Positions 52,942-63,334 are shown, numbered from the stretch's first letter. The stretch is DNA of 64,000 nucleotides from an uncultured Pelagibacteraceae bacterium (GCA_902540595.1 CACBNI010000003.1:60581-124580), one strand, 5' to 3'. Numbers and translations are program-made. Notes: generated by a model from the letters alone, not told the origin.

Positions 52942-53325
52942 TTAAAAAAAATTTCTACCAATTAAATAAATAGCAACAGTAAATAAGAACGAACCAAATA
53001 TAACAATCAATCCTGTCAAACGCGTTGTTTCTAATTCAAAACCATAGCCCATGTCCATTATCAAGTGTCTTATCTCACTTAAAATTTGAAAGCCAAATGA
53101 CCAAACAAGACCTAAAACGATAAATTTACCAACAAAAGAGTTAAAAAAAAAATTGATTAAAGTATAATTTGATTCACCTAAAATCAGCCAGCAGGACAAA
53201 AAACAAATTAAAGTAATTCCTATAATGTTTATAATTCCAGTTATACGATGTGAAATTGAAACTAATGACGAAATGTGCCATCTATAAATTTGTATATGAG
53301 GTGATAGTGGTTTTTTATCTTCCAT
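52942..53325 (-). CDS. sdhC: Succinate dehydrogenase cytochrome b556 subunit SdhC
   Basis: Membrane anchor with three transmembrane helices. The N-terminus KPLSPHIQIYRWHISSLVSISHRITG contains the quinone-site SISHRITG segment (given from its ends), and the haem-ligand His lies in EIRHLIMDMGYGFE. I prefer ATG 53325 (MEDKKPLSPH) because it matches family N-termini; an upstream ATG at 53334 adds three residues. Either start overlaps the asd stop, so the gene is translationally coupled to asd. Confidence 0.93.
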   Translation of the reverse strand: MEDKKPLSPHIQIYRWHISSLVSISHRITGIINIIGITLICFLSCWLILGESNYTLINFFFNSFVGKFIVLGLVWSFGFQILSEIRHLIMDMGYGFELETTRLTGLIVIFGSFLFTVAIYLIGRNFF

Positions 53326-54325
53326 AAAAATCATTTTTAATCAAACTTTCGGCAATTTGCACTGCGTTCAATGCCGCCCCTTTAACTAAATTATCAGATA
53401 CGATCCATAAATTTATTGTATTTTCCCTAGACTCATCCAGTCTTATTCTTGAGATAAAAGTTTCAAATTTATCCTCTGCCTCAATAGGCGTTATATAGCC
53501 TCCGTCTTGATGTTCATCAACAACCTTACACCCGGGAGAAGTAGACAAAACTGTTCTAATTTCATCTAAATCACATTTTTTATTAAACTCTACATTTGCA
53601 CTAATACAATGAGAAACAAGAACGGGTATCCTTACACAAGTTGAAGTCACTTTAATTTTTTTATCTAAAATTTTCTTAATTTCATCAGAAGTTTTTTGTT
53701 CCTCTTTTGTGTTACCATTTTCTAAAAAACTATCAATATGAGGGATTGCATTAAATGCAATTTGCTTAGTGAAATTTTTCGATGATATTTTTTTATTTTG
53801 AAAATAATTCTCAGTTTGAGATAATAGTTCATCCATAGCTGATTTACCTGCCCCAGATACTGATTGGTATGTAGATGCAACTATTCGGTTGATATCGTAC
53901 AAGTCGTGCAATGGCTTTAAAGCCACCACAACTGGAATTACTGAACAATTAGCGTTAGCAATAATATTTTTGTTTTTTACATCAGATAATTTTTTTGAAT
54001 TAACTTCTGGAACAATTAATGGAATATACGGATCTTTTCTGAAGTATTTCGAATTATCAATTACAATTGTTTTTTCAGCAGCAACATGAGCCCATTTTTC
54101 AGCAACACCACTCCCAGCTGCAAAAAATGCAATTTTAACATTGGAAAAATCAAATTGTTCAAGATCTGTTACTACATGTTCTTTTCCATTATAGTTAATT
54201 TTTTTTCCTTCACTATTTTTTGAAGCAAGTAAGAATAGATTTTGTAAATTAATTTGTTTTTTCTCTAAAATTTCTATTATTTTTCTTCCAACATTTCCTG
54301 TTGCACCAACTATTGCAATGTTCAT
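53315..54325 (-). CDS. asd: Aspartate-semialdehyde dehydrogenase
   Basis: 336-residue NADPH-dependent enzyme of lysine, threonine and methionine synthesis. The N-terminal VGATGNVGRKIIEIL binds NADP. The catalytic Cys is in NANCSVIPVVVALKPLHD, the substrate motif is QSVSGAGKSAMDEL, and the catalytic His region is RIPVLVSHCISANVEF. In many alphaproteobacteria asd follows leuB. Here the dmd cluster lies between them, 21 bases upstream of asd. Its end overlaps sdhC. Confidence 0.97.
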   Translation of the reverse strand: MNIAIVGATGNVGRKIIEILEKKQINLQNLFLLASKNSEGKKINYNGKEHVVTDLEQFDFSNVKIAFFAAGSGVAEKWAHVAAEKTIVIDNSKYFRKDPYIPLIVPEVNSKKLSDVKNKNIIANANCSVIPVVVALKPLHDLYDINRIVASTYQSVSGAGKSAMDELLSQTENYFQNKKISSKNFTKQIAFNAIPHIDSFLENGNTKEEQKTSDEIKKILDKKIKVTSTCVRIPVLVSHCISANVEFNKKCDLDEIRTVLSTSPGCKVVDEHQDGGYITPIEAEDKFETFISRIRLDESRENTINLWIVSDNLVKGAALNAVQIAESLIKNDFYGR

Positions 54326-54346
54326 AACACCAAATGACTTTTAATT

Positions 54347-55456
54347 CTAAACGAGGGGTAAATCACAAACAGTACCCACATATATTTTTTCATTTATTTC
54401 TATATTAAACTGATTTTTTGTATTCCAGTAGGGTTTATTAATCATTGCAATTCCAACGACTTTATTAAATGTGGGAGAATATGTGGCTGATCTAACATAT
54501 CCAGCTATTTCTTTGTTATCACCAAATAAAGTTTTTTCACAATACATATCAATTTTATTGTGTTCAATTTTTACACCCATTAGTTTTCTAGTTATTCCTT
54601 GGTCTTTTATCTTTTTTAGTTTTTCTTTACCTAGAAAATCAACATCGCTGTCTAAATGAATAAACTTATCAAAATTTGCTTCAAATGGATTATCCCTGTT
54701 ATCAAAATCATTTCCATAAGACAACAGATTGCCTTCTATTCTCTCAATTAAGTTTGGACAACCTGGCTTTACATTAAATTCTTTTCCAGTCTCAAATAAA
54801 TAATCATATAAATTCTGACCCGCGATGTCATTATCAACATAGATTTCAAATCCACCTTGTTTTGACCATCCAGATCTTGCAATAAAATATTTATGACCCT
54901 TCAGTTCAAAATAATCAAAGTTAAAAAATTTTAATTTTCTAATCTCATCACCAAATAATTTTGACATTAAATCGTCAGCCAAAGGTCCTTGAACAGCTAA
55001 AATATTTACATTTGGTTCATTAATTTCAACTTCAAATTTATTTCCAGCTGCAAGACCTTTTGCAAAAAATATTACATCTGCATCAGCTATAGATAGCCAC
55101 CATTTATCCTCTGCAAGTTTATTAATTATTGGGTCATTGACTAAAAGTCCCTCATTATCAATTAACGGAGCATAATAACATTTTCCGACTTTTGATTTAG
55201 ATAGATCTCTACAAGTCATTAGTTGAACTAATTTTGATGAGTCTTTTCCAGAAATCTCAACTTGCCTTTCTGCTGCAACGTCCCAAACTTGCACGTATTT
55301 TTTCAAGTGATGATAATCGCTCTCTAATGATTTAAAGGATGCTGGAAGTAACATATGATTATAAACTGTGTAGCTACTCACACCATGAGCTTCTATTCTA
55401 TCAGTATAAGGTGTACTTCTAAGTCTTCTTGATTTTGCAATAGAAAAGTTTTTCAT
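54347..55456 (-). CDS. dmdA: Dimethylsulfoniopropionate demethylase
   Basis: GcvT-family tetrahydrofolate-dependent methyltransferase that moves a methyl group from DMSP to THF, leaving 3-methylmercaptopropionate. The 369 residues and the N-terminus [20 protein letters not shown] agree closely with what I recall of the Pelagibacter enzyme, including [53 protein letters not shown] and [16 protein letters not shown]. These differ from housekeeping GcvT, which has no DmdA-type N-terminus. It is last in the dmdC-dmdB-hydrolase-dmdA cluster and its ATG overlaps the hydrolase stop (ATGA). Recognition is from memory and no search was run. Confidence 0.94.
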   Translation of the reverse strand: MKNFSIAKSRRLRSTPYTDRIEAHGVSSYTVYNHMLLPASFKSLESDYHHLKKYVQVWDVAAERQVEISGKDSSKLVQLMTCRDLSKSKVGKCYYAPLIDNEGLLVNDPIINKLAEDKWWLSIADADVIFFAKGLAAGNKFEVEINEPNVNILAVQGPLADDLMSKLFGDEIRKLKFFNFDYFELKGHKYFIARSGWSKQGGFEIYVDNDIAGQNLYDYLFETGKEFNVKPGCPNLIERIEGNLLSYGNDFDNRDNPFEANFDKFIHLDSDVDFLGKEKLKKIKDQGITRKLMGVKIEHNKIDMYCEKTLFGDNKEIAGYVRSATYSPTFNKVVGIAMINKPYWNTKNQFNIEINEKIYVGTVCDLPLV

Positions 55457-56229
55457 TTTTTTAAAAATTCTAGGACCTTTTCTCTCATTTCAAACGCTTT
55501 TTCAATCATTATCATATGACCACATCCTTCGAAGATGTGGGTAGATGAATTTTTTACCAGATTTGAAAATTTTTTACCTACTTCAATGTTAACCATCTTA
55601 TCAAGAGCACCAAATATAAACATGCTTGGACAATTTATTGAACCAGCAGCCTCTTTACCATTGGAATAATTGTTACAAGCAATAAGATCAACTGCCAATA
55701 TTTCACTGATATCTCTTGGTGATTGAATGATCCTCTCAATTGGATTGCCACCAATAAATTTTTTTGAACCCTCATACCCCCACTTCATCATCAATTTAAC
55801 GGCATCTGAGTCACCATTTTTTGCTAATTCTATTAAATCTGGATGAACTGGCATTTTATAAGAACCACCAACAAAAATTAATTTTTTTATTCTAGTTGGG
55901 TATTTATGAGCAAATTCTAAAATTTCTAAACATCCCTGAGAATGTCCAATTAAAACTAAATCATTTAAATTTAATTGATTGAATGCTTTTTCTAACCAAT
56001 CTGTAATTTTTTCTATAGTATTAATACAGGGACCATCAGAATTTCCATGTCCAGGTAAATCTATTGATAAAACATTAAAATTTTGATTTGAAAAAAATTG
56101 CTCGTTTAAAGACCAGATAATATGTGACATCCCACTCCCATGCAAAAATACAATTGTTTCTTTTTTTGGATCAATACCTTGCCCTGCATCTGATGCATGG
56201 ACATTTTTGTTTTCTACTTGGAAAATCAA
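55453..56229 (-). CDS. Alpha/beta hydrolase of unknown substrate within the DMSP cluster
   Basis: 258-residue cytosolic alpha/beta hydrolase. It has the oxyanion [10 protein letters not shown] near residues 30-39, the nucleophile elbow [10 protein letters not shown] (Ser near 98), the acid Asp in GALDKMV and the His in [13 protein letters not shown]. No signal peptide or membrane segment is visible. It lies 8 bases after dmdB and overlaps dmdA by 4 bases, so it is produced together with DMSP demethylation enzymes. It may hydrolyse a thioester or ester intermediate or serve as accessory detoxification. No specific substrate can be read from the sequence. Confidence 0.85.
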   Translation of the reverse strand: MIFQVENKNVHASDAGQGIDPKKETIVFLHGSGMSHIIWSLNEQFFSNQNFNVLSIDLPGHGNSDGPCINTIEKITDWLEKAFNQLNLNDLVLIGHSQGCLEILEFAHKYPTRIKKLIFVGGSYKMPVHPDLIELAKNGDSDAVKLMMKWGYEGSKKFIGGNPIERIIQSPRDISEILAVDLIACNNYSNGKEAAGSINCPSMFIFGALDKMVNIEVGKKFSNLVKNSSTHIFEGCGHMIMIEKAFEMREKVLEFLKK

Positions 56230-56237
56230 ATAATTAC

Positions 56238-57854
56238 CTAGAATTGTTTTCTCAGTTCAAACTTCTGAATTTTTCCTGTGGAAGTCTTTGGTAACTCACA
56301 GAAAATTACTTTTTTTGGTACTTTAAATCCTGCTAAAGTTTCTTTACAAAAATCTATTAATTCTTTTTCACTGGTTGGTTTGTCTTTAATCATTTCGATA
56401 AAAGCGCATGGAACTTCACCCCATTTTTCATCAGGTTTTGCAACTACAGCTGCGATAGAAACTGAAGGGTGTTTAGAAAGAGTATTTTCTATTTCAATTG
56501 AAGATATATTTTCTCCTCCAGAAATAATTATGTCTTTAGATCTGTCTTGTATTTTTACATATCCATCAGGGTACATAACAGCTAAATCTCCAGTATGAAA
56601 CCAGCCACCCTTCATTGCTTTCTCAGTAGCTTCTTTATCTTTAAAATATCCTTTCATTACTATATTCCCTCTTATCATTATCTCTCCAATTGTTTTGCCA
56701 TCTTTAGGAACTTCTTTCATAGTTTCAGGATCTAAAATTGTTACACCTTCAGTATTAGGATATCTTACTCCTTGTCTTGCTTTAATTTCATTTTGTTTAT
56801 CTTCATCAAAATCATTCCATTCATCATTCCAAGCACATTGGGTAACATGTCCGTAAGTTTCTGTTAAACCGTATACATGCATGACTTCGAACCCTAGGGC
56901 CTTCATCTTTTTAAAGATTATACTTGGAGGTGGTGCGCCTGCAGTTAAAACATGAACTTTATGTTTTAATTTTTTTCTGTCAGCTTCTGGGGCACCAGTA
57001 ATCATATTAAGAACAATTGGCGCTCCACCAAAATGCGTTACATCATATTTATCAATTAGCTCGAATATTTTTTTAACGTCTATATTTCTAAGGCAAACGG
57101 TCCTTCCATTCAGCATTGGGATCGTCCATGGGTAGCACCAACCATTACAATGAAACATTGGGACAATTGTTAAGAAATTTAATTGGTTAGGCATATTCCA
57201 TGCCACAGAACTTCCTGTTGACATTAAATAAGCTCCTCTATGATGATAAACTACACCTTTTGGGTTTCCAGTAGTGCCAGAAGTATAACTTAACGAAATA
57301 GATTGCCATTCGTCATCAGGCATTAGCCAATTATAATTTTCATCCCCAGTATTTAAAAAGTTTTCATATTCATGCTCACCAATTTTTTCACACTTTGATT
57401 GGTCAGCATATTTGTCATTTATATCAATAATTATAATTTTTTTATCTAGAGTTTTTAAAGCTTTTTTTACTTCTACATGTAGTTGTCTATCAACCACTAA
57501 AACTTTTGCGTCACTATGATTTAGAATATATGCAATAGTGTTTGCATCTAATCTAATATTAATCGTATTTAAAACTGCTCCTGTCATTGGAACAGAGTAA
57601 TGGGCTTCAAATATTTCAGGTGTATTAAACGCTAAAAATGAAACAGTATCACCTTTTTTAATACCTATTTTTGACAAAGCACTCGCAAATTTTATTGCTC
57701 TTTTATAAACTTCATTCCAAGTATAGCTTCTATCTTCATAGACAATTGCTTCATAATTTGGATAAATTTCTGTTGCTCTTTTTAAAAATGTTAGTGGAGT
57801 TAAAGGAACATGATTGGCTTCGTTTTTCTCCAAATTAATATCGTAATGATTCAT
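56238..57854 (-). CDS. dmdB: 3-methylmercaptopropionate-CoA ligase (acyl-CoA synthetase)
   Basis: 538-residue AMP-forming acyl-CoA ligase that activates 3-methylmercaptopropionate (MMPA) to MMPA-CoA. It has the P-loop YTSGTTGNPKGVVYHH, VPMFHCNGWCYPW, AGAPPP, the YGLTETYG motif, HTGDLAV and the C-terminal catalytic Lys in PKTSTGKIQKFELR. Length and motif order match DmdB and related medium-chain ligases. The DmdB call over a general fatty acyl ligase rests on the neighbouring dmdC and dmdA. It starts 2 bases after dmdC. Confidence 0.87.
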   Translation of the reverse strand: MNHYDINLEKNEANHVPLTPLTFLKRATEIYPNYEAIVYEDRSYTWNEVYKRAIKFASALSKIGIKKGDTVSFLAFNTPEIFEAHYSVPMTGAVLNTINIRLDANTIAYILNHSDAKVLVVDRQLHVEVKKALKTLDKKIIIIDINDKYADQSKCEKIGEHEYENFLNTGDENYNWLMPDDEWQSISLSYTSGTTGNPKGVVYHHRGAYLMSTGSSVAWNMPNQLNFLTIVPMFHCNGWCYPWTIPMLNGRTVCLRNIDVKKIFELIDKYDVTHFGGAPIVLNMITGAPEADRKKLKHKVHVLTAGAPPPSIIFKKMKALGFEVMHVYGLTETYGHVTQCAWNDEWNDFDEDKQNEIKARQGVRYPNTEGVTILDPETMKEVPKDGKTIGEIMIRGNIVMKGYFKDKEATEKAMKGGWFHTGDLAVMYPDGYVKIQDRSKDIIISGGENISSIEIENTLSKHPSVSIAAVVAKPDEKWGEVPCAFIEMIKDKPTSEKELIDFCKETLAGFKVPKKVIFCELPKTSTGKIQKFELRKQF

Positions 57855-57856
57855 CC

Positions 57857-59620
57857 CTAATTAAAATTAAATTTCATTATATTTGAGCTTCCAGAAATTG
57901 CAGATTTGTAATGATATTCGGCTCTGGGTAGTACTTTTTCAAAATAAAATTTAGCTGTATTGATTTTATCAGAGTAAAAATCTTTATTTTTTTCATAATC
58001 ATTAAAACTAACTTCTAAAACTTTTATCCAAGAATATGCAATTGAGACATACCCAAGTGTTCTTAAGTAGTCATTTGCTGCTGCACTTACATCATCTTTT
58101 TCGATTTTACTTTGATCACCGATCCAACCTGTAAATTTAGTTAATATATCTAGGTAATGATTTAATTCTTTTGAAAAAGTTTCAACTTTTCCCTTTTTAC
58201 TCTCACACTCTGACTTAACCATATCTAAAAATCTGTTTATTATATTTCCATTTTTATTTGATAATTTTCTAAATACTAAATCTGCTGCTTGAACTGAGTT
58301 TGTTCCTTCATAAATAGGAGTGATACGATTATCTCGATATAATTGCTCAATTCCTTGATCTTTAGTATACCCATACCCACCATGGATTTGCATTGCATCA
58401 TTTGTTATCTCCATAGCTAAATCTGTAAAAAGTGATTTTACTACTGGTGTCATTAATGAAACGTAATCAGATGCTTCTTGTTTTATTTTTTCATCAGGAT
58501 GGTAAAGGCTGACTTCAGTTTGTTGAGACAGCCAAAAACATAACGCCCTTTCACCCTCAATTATTGATTTCATATTCAATAGTGATTTTCTTATATCTGC
58601 ATGTTCAATTATAAAATCTGCACCATTGTTTGATTTAGAATTGTTCGTTTTCCCTTGTTTTCTCTCTTTTGCGTAGGCTAGTGAGTTCTGATAAGCTATC
58701 TCAGATAACCCTAAACCCTGAATCCCAACCACTATTCTCTCTAAGTTCATCATTGTGAACATAGCACTTAAACCTTTGTCTTTAGCTCCAATCATATACC
58801 CAGTTGCTTCATCAAAATTTAAAACACACGTTGCTGATCCTTTTATTCCCATTTTGCTTTCAATAGATCCCGTTGACACTCCATTCCTTGGACCAACTGT
58901 TCCATCTTCATTTACTACAAATTTAGGAACTAAAAATAAACTTATACCTTTGGTACCAGCAGGAGAGTCTGTAGCTCTAGCAATTACCAAATGTATTATA
59001 TTTTCTGTGAGATCTTGATCACCAGAAGTAATGAAAATTTTCTGGCCACTCAGTTTATATGTTCCGTCGGTTTGTTTTTCAGCTTTAGTTTTTAAAAGTC
59101 CTAAATCAGTACCACAAACTGGTTCGGTTAAACACATCGTTCCACTCCATTTACCTTCAACCATTTTAGGTAAATATTTATTCTTAATTTCATCTGAAGC
59201 GTGACGATTAATACAATTATAAGCCCCAATACTTAATTCGCTATAAAGTTTAAATGATAAACTTGCAGACGATAACATTTCATCAAAAAAAGCACTTACA
59301 GTTTTAGGCATTCCTTGACCACCGTATTTTGGATCACAAGATAGTGATGTCCATCCATCCTCAATATATTTTTGGTAGGCCTCTTTATAGCCTGGAGGTG
59401 TTCTAACAACCCCATTTTCTAAAACTGCAGGATTTTCGTCTCCTATTTTTGCAAGCGGTAATATTAAATTTTGATTTATTTTTGCTGCTTCTTCTAGAAT
59501 ATCTTTTACTAAATCAGAATTAACTTCATTATACTTTTCCAATTCATTGTAGTTTTTATTGTCTCTTAACTTTTCATAAAGAAACATCATATCTTTTACT
59601 GGAGCTGTATAACTTGGCAT
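57857..59620 (-). CDS. dmdC: 3-methylmercaptopropionyl-CoA dehydrogenase (acyl-CoA dehydrogenase)
   Basis: 587-residue FAD acyl-CoA dehydrogenase oxidising MMPA-CoA to methylthioacryloyl-CoA. It begins MPSYTAPVKDMMFLYEKL, typical of the long ACAD subfamily with an extra C-terminal domain. It has CLTEPVCGTDLGLLKTKA, FITSGDQDLTENIIHLV, GIKGSATCVLNFDEATGY, QIHGGYGYTKDQGIEQLYRD (ends given) and the catalytic Glu in IYEGTNSVQAADL. Its length, longer than ordinary beta-oxidation enzymes of about 380 residues, matches DmdC. It begins the dmd cluster 26 bases after leuB; a TATAAT-like element lies in that gap. Confidence 0.88.
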   Translation of the reverse strand: MPSYTAPVKDMMFLYEKLRDNKNYNELEKYNEVNSDLVKDILEEAAKINQNLILPLAKIGDENPAVLENGVVRTPPGYKEAYQKYIEDGWTSLSCDPKYGGQGMPKTVSAFFDEMLSSASLSFKLYSELSIGAYNCINRHASDEIKNKYLPKMVEGKWSGTMCLTEPVCGTDLGLLKTKAEKQTDGTYKLSGQKIFITSGDQDLTENIIHLVIARATDSPAGTKGISLFLVPKFVVNEDGTVGPRNGVSTGSIESKMGIKGSATCVLNFDEATGYMIGAKDKGLSAMFTMMNLERIVVGIQGLGLSEIAYQNSLAYAKERKQGKTNNSKSNNGADFIIEHADIRKSLLNMKSIIEGERALCFWLSQQTEVSLYHPDEKIKQEASDYVSLMTPVVKSLFTDLAMEITNDAMQIHGGYGYTKDQGIEQLYRDNRITPIYEGTNSVQAADLVFRKLSNKNGNIINRFLDMVKSECESKKGKVETFSKELNHYLDILTKFTGWIGDQSKIEKDDVSAAANDYLRTLGYVSIAYSWIKVLEVSFNDYEKNKDFYSDKINTAKFYFEKVLPRAEYHYKSAISGSSNIMKFNFN

Positions 59621-59637
59621 TTTAAAACTTTAGAATA

Positions 59638-59643
59638 ATTATA
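59638..59643 (-). promoter_or_regulatory. Possible -10 element upstream of dmdC
   Basis: Read on the minus strand, TATAAT lies 17 bases before the dmdC ATG, in the leuB-dmdC gap. No good -35 is found at the right spacing in the end of leuB. Given how AT-rich the sequence is, the match could be chance. It would allow the dmd genes to be expressed apart from leuCDB. Confidence 0.25.
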
Positions 59644-59646
59644 GAT

Positions 59647-60753
59647 TTATTGCAATTTTGAAATTATCGCATCACCCATTGCTGAAGTTGATACCTCTTT
59701 CATTCCATCTGATAGAATGTCTTTAGTTCTTAAACCATCATTTAATACGTGCTGTACTGCTTTTTCTAATGCATCAGCCTCATTATATAAATCCAATGAA
59801 TATCTTAAAGCCATAGCAAAGCTTAAAATTGAAGCAATAGGATTTGCTATTGATTTACCAGCAATATCTGGCGCTGAACCATGAATAGGTTCATACATTG
59901 CTCTCATTTCTCCATCTTTATTTTTTGCACCCAAAGATGCCGAAGGCAAAAGTCCTAAAGAACCTGTTAACATTGAGGCTTGATCTGAAAGCATATCGCC
60001 GAATAAATTATCAGTTACAATTACATCAAACTGTTTAGGATTTCTTAAAAGTTGCATTGCACAATTATCAGCAAGCATATGGCTTAATTCAACATCTTTA
60101 AATTCTTTATCATGAAGCTCTTGCACTTCTTCCTTCCATAACTGTCCAGCTTCCATAACATTTGATTTTTCACAAGAAGTTACTTTATTCGATCTTTTTC
60201 TTGCAAGATCAAATGCAATACGTGCAACTCTTGCTATTTCACTAGTCGTATATGTGTGAGTATTAATTCCTTTTCTTTCTCCATTTTCAATTGGTTTAAT
60301 TCCTCTTGGCTCACCAAAATATATTCCTCCAGTAAGCTCTCTAACAATCATTATATCTAAGCCCGAAACTATTTCTGGTTTTAAAGTTGAAGCACTCACC
60401 AATTGTTCAAAACAAATTGCTGGTCTTAAATTTGCAAATAATTTTAGTTCTTTCCTTAGTTTTAATAATGCTCTTTCAGGTTTTTTAGAAAATTCTACAT
60501 CATCCCATTTTGGTCCACCTACCGCGCCTAACATAACAACTTCACTCTCTAGAGCTTTATAAAATACTTCATCGGTTATTGGGCTACCATGTTTGTCATA
60601 AGAGCAACCTCCAGCAAGATCCTCATCCATTTCAAAATCAAGAGACTTCTTATCATTAAACCACTTTATAATTTTTTTGACTTCACCTATTACTTCTGGG
60701 CCGATACCATCACCAGGCAATAAAAGAATTTTTCTTTTTTTTACCTTAATCAT
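59647..60753 (-). CDS. leuB: 3-isopropylmalate dehydrogenase
   Basis: 368-residue NAD-dependent decarboxylating dehydrogenase of leucine synthesis. [12 protein letters not shown], the [13 protein letters not shown] segment and the [30 protein letters not shown] region (ends given) with [16 protein letters not shown] are diagnostic. It overlaps leuD by 8 bases. In other alphaproteobacteria asd often follows; here dmdC follows after 26 bases. Confidence 0.98.
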   Translation of the reverse strand: MIKVKKRKILLLPGDGIGPEVIGEVKKIIKWFNDKKSLDFEMDEDLAGGCSYDKHGSPITDEVFYKALESEVVMLGAVGGPKWDDVEFSKKPERALLKLRKELKLFANLRPAICFEQLVSASTLKPEIVSGLDIMIVRELTGGIYFGEPRGIKPIENGERKGINTHTYTTSEIARVARIAFDLARKRSNKVTSCEKSNVMEAGQLWKEEVQELHDKEFKDVELSHMLADNCAMQLLRNPKQFDVIVTDNLFGDMLSDQASMLTGSLGLLPSASLGAKNKDGEMRAMYEPIHGSAPDIAGKSIANPIASILSFAMALRYSLDLYNEADALEKAVQHVLNDGLRTKDILSDGMKEVSTSAMGDAIISKLQ

Positions 60754-61351
60754 TAAATATCCATGGTTTTTTATCTTTTAAACTATTTTCAAATATTTCA
60801 ATTTTGTCAGATTTTTTAAGTGATAAAGCAATATCATCAAGACCTTCAAGTAAACACTTTTTCTTGAAAGGATCAATTTCGAATTTGATTTCGTTGTTAC
60901 CGTAGATAATAATTTGTTCATTTAGATCAACTGAAATTTCTTCTTTTCTATTTGCATATTCTGAAAGCTCTTTTATTTTTTCCTCTTCAAGAATAATTGG
61001 TAAAATACCATTTTTAAAACAATTACTATAAAAAATATCTGCATAACTTGAGCTTATTACACAAGTAATTCCAAAATCTAACAAAGCCCACGGAGCATGC
61101 TCTCTTGAAGATCCACATCCGAAATTTTTTCCAGCAATTAAAATTTTTGATTTATTAAATGGATCTTTATTAAGAACAAAATTATTAATTTCTTTACCCT
61201 GATCATCATATCTCATTTCAAAAAATAAATTTTTTCCAAGCCCTGTTCTTTTTATTGTTTTCAAAAATTGCTTTGGAATGATCATATCGGTATCAATATT
61301 GACTATTGGTAGATATGCAGGAATGCTTTTTAATGTATTAAACTTTTGCAT
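60746..61351 (-). CDS. leuD: 3-isopropylmalate dehydratase small subunit
   Basis: 201-residue subunit forming isopropylmalate isomerase with Leu[38 protein letters not shown] and [19 protein letters not shown] are the LeuD swivel-domain signatures. Its ATG directly follows the leuC stop and it overlaps leuB by 8 bases. Confidence 0.98.
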   Translation of the reverse strand: MQKFNTLKSIPAYLPIVNIDTDMIIPKQFLKTIKRTGLGKNLFFEMRYDDQGKEINNFVLNKDPFNKSKILIAGKNFGCGSSREHAPWALLDFGITCVISSSYADIFYSNCFKNGILPIILEEEKIKELSEYANRKEEISVDLNEQIIIYGNNEIKFEIDPFKKKCLLEGLDDIALSLKKSDKIEIFENSLKDKKPWIFND

Positions 61352-62755
61352 TTAATTTTGGTACTTTCTGACATCCTCTAGATTTCCTGATATTGCTGCC
61401 GCAGCTGCCATGCCCGGACTAACTAAATGAGTTCTACCACCTCTACCTTGTCTTCCTTCAAAATTTCTATTTGATGTAGAAGCACATCTTTCTTCTGGTT
61501 TTAGTTTATCAGCATTCATAGCTAAACACATCGAACAGCCTGGTTCTCTCCATTCAAATCCAGAATTTATGAATATCTGGTCTAGTCCTTCTTGCTCTGC
61601 TTGTTCTTTTACAAGTCCTGAACCTGGAACTACCATCGCATTAACATGGGATGATACTTTTTTATCTTTCAAAATTTTTGCTGCCTCTCTTAAGTCTTCT
61701 ATTCTTCCATTTGTGCAGCTTCCAATAAATACTTTATCAATCTTAATATCTTTTGCTGACATATCCGGCTTTAATCCCATATATTTCAAAGATCTTTCGA
61801 TTGAATTCTTTTTATCTTCATCAGTTTCATTTTGAGGATTGGGAACTTTTCCATCAATCGTAATTACATCTTGAGGTGACGTTCCCCATGTTATCATTGG
61901 TAAAATCTCTGAAGCGTTTAAATTAATTTCCTTATCAAAATTTGCATTCGGATCAGTTTTTAGGCCATTCCAATAATTTAGAGCTTTATCCCAATTATCA
62001 CCTTTAGGAGACATTGGCTTTCCCTTTAAGTATTCAAATATCTTTTCATCTGGTTCAATCAATCCTGCTCTAGCACCTCCCTCGATTGTCATGTTGCAAA
62101 TAGTCATTCTTTGTTCGACACTCAATGATCTTATTAAATCTCCTGCGTATTCAATTACACAACCTGTGCCACCAGCTGTTCCTATTTTTCCAATTATCTG
62201 AAGAATTACATCTTTTGAAGTAACACCTATTGGTAATTTACCATTAACATTTATTCTAAAATTTTTTGCTTTCTTTTGAACCAAAGTTTGTGTTGCTAAA
62301 ACATGTTCAACTTCTGAAGTTCCAATTCCAAATGCTAATGCTCCAAAAGCTCCATGTGTTGCTGTATGACTGTCCCCACAAACTATAACTGTTCCAGGTT
62401 GAGTAAAGCCTTGTTCTGGACCTATAATGTGTACAATTCCTTGTCGTCTATCATCCATTCCAAAAATCTGAACACCAAATTCCTTACAATTCGCATCTAA
62501 AGTATCTACCTGTATTTTAGATTCTTTGTCAGATATTCCTTTTGTTCTATCAGTGGTAGGAACATTATGGTCTGCAACTGCCAGTGTTAAATTTGGGTGT
62601 CTTACTTTTCTATTTGAATTTCTTAGTCCCTCAAAGGCCTGTGGGCTTGTTACCTCATGAACCAAATGTCTATCAACAAATAACAGTGCAGTTCCATCAT
62701 CTTGTTGATCTACCAGATGATCATTCCATATTTTATCGTAAAGTGTTGTGGACAT
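61352..62755 (-). CDS. leuC: 3-isopropylmalate dehydratase large subunit
   Basis: 467-residue aconitase-family subunit carrying a [4Fe-4S] cluster. It shows [51 protein letters not shown] and [11 protein letters not shown], the last two supplying the cluster cysteines. [27 protein letters not shown] near the C-terminus (ends given) is typical. It starts 11 bases after rplS and heads leuC-leuD-leuB. Confidence 0.98.
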   Translation of the reverse strand: MSTTLYDKIWNDHLVDQQDDGTALLFVDRHLVHEVTSPQAFEGLRNSNRKVRHPNLTLAVADHNVPTTDRTKGISDKESKIQVDTLDANCKEFGVQIFGMDDRRQGIVHIIGPEQGFTQPGTVIVCGDSHTATHGAFGALAFGIGTSEVEHVLATQTLVQKKAKNFRINVNGKLPIGVTSKDVILQIIGKIGTAGGTGCVIEYAGDLIRSLSVEQRMTICNMTIEGGARAGLIEPDEKIFEYLKGKPMSPKGDNWDKALNYWNGLKTDPNANFDKEINLNASEILPMITWGTSPQDVITIDGKVPNPQNETDEDKKNSIERSLKYMGLKPDMSAKDIKIDKVFIGSCTNGRIEDLREAAKILKDKKVSSHVNAMVVPGSGLVKEQAEQEGLDQIFINSGFEWREPGCSMCLAMNADKLKPEERCASTSNRNFEGRQGRGGRTHLVSPGMAAAAAISGNLEDVRKYQN

Positions 62756-62766
62756 TGAAAAAAAAA

Positions 62767-63318
62767 TTATTTTTTTTCTGAAGGACTTTCTGATTGTTCT
62801 TTAGCAGGAGCCTCTTCTTTTGGTGCTTCTTCGACTTTAACAGCCTCGGTTTGTAATGCTTCTGTTTTAGTAGCTTCCTCTTTTGGAGCCTCAACTACTG
62901 AGGCAACATTTTCCTCTGTAACTGTTTCAGGTTTAACATCAACATCAATACCGATTTTTTTTCTAATTTTTTCTGCAATCCTAGCTGATTTACCTGTTCT
63001 ATCTCTAAGGTAGTATAATTTAGCTCTTCTAACTTTACCTGATCTAATAACTTTGATTGAGTCTATTAATGTCCCGTATAATGGAAAAGTTCTCTCAACA
63101 CCTTCTCCAAATGAAATTTTTCTAACTGTAAAAGAAGAGTTAAGATCTCTACTTTTTTTTGCAATACAAACACCTTCAAAATATTGAATTCTATCTTTTT
63201 TACCTTCGGTAATTCTTACACCAACCTTAACAACATCCCCTGGAAAAAATTCTGGAATTTTCTTTTCTGATAGAATTTTTTTTAAGTTGTGCTGATTTAT
63301 TTCTTCAATTGTTTTCAT
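62767..63318 (-). CDS. rplS: 50S ribosomal protein L19 with long acidic/lysine-rich C-terminal tail
   Basis: The L19 core is clear: [44 protein letters not shown] and [20 protein letters not shown], followed by [16 protein letters not shown]19 is usually about 115-130 residues; here a tail of about 60 residues rich in Glu, Ala, Lys, Val and Thr follows (after about residue 122). I prefer ATG 63318 ([14 protein letters not shown]) to the TTG at 63333, because L19 proteins begin directly with this helix. The trmD-rplS order matches many bacteria. Confidence 0.93.
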   Translation of the reverse strand: MKTIEEINQHNLKKILSEKKIPEFFPGDVVKVGVRITEGKKDRIQYFEGVCIAKKSRDLNSSFTVRKISFGEGVERTFPLYGTLIDSIKVIRSGKVRRAKLYYLRDRTGKSARIAEKIRKKIGIDVDVKPETVTEENVASVVEAPKEEATKTEALQTEAVKVEEAPKEEAPAKEQSESPSEKK

Positions 63319-63334
63319 GTTAGTTATTATCAAA

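Noticed and set aside
54347..55456. Reading the gene as glycine cleavage GcvT
   Set aside because: The fold is shared, but the N-terminus and internal segments match Pelagibacter DmdA, the gene is next to dmdB/dmdC-type genes, and there is no gcvH or gcvP nearby and no glycine riboswitch.
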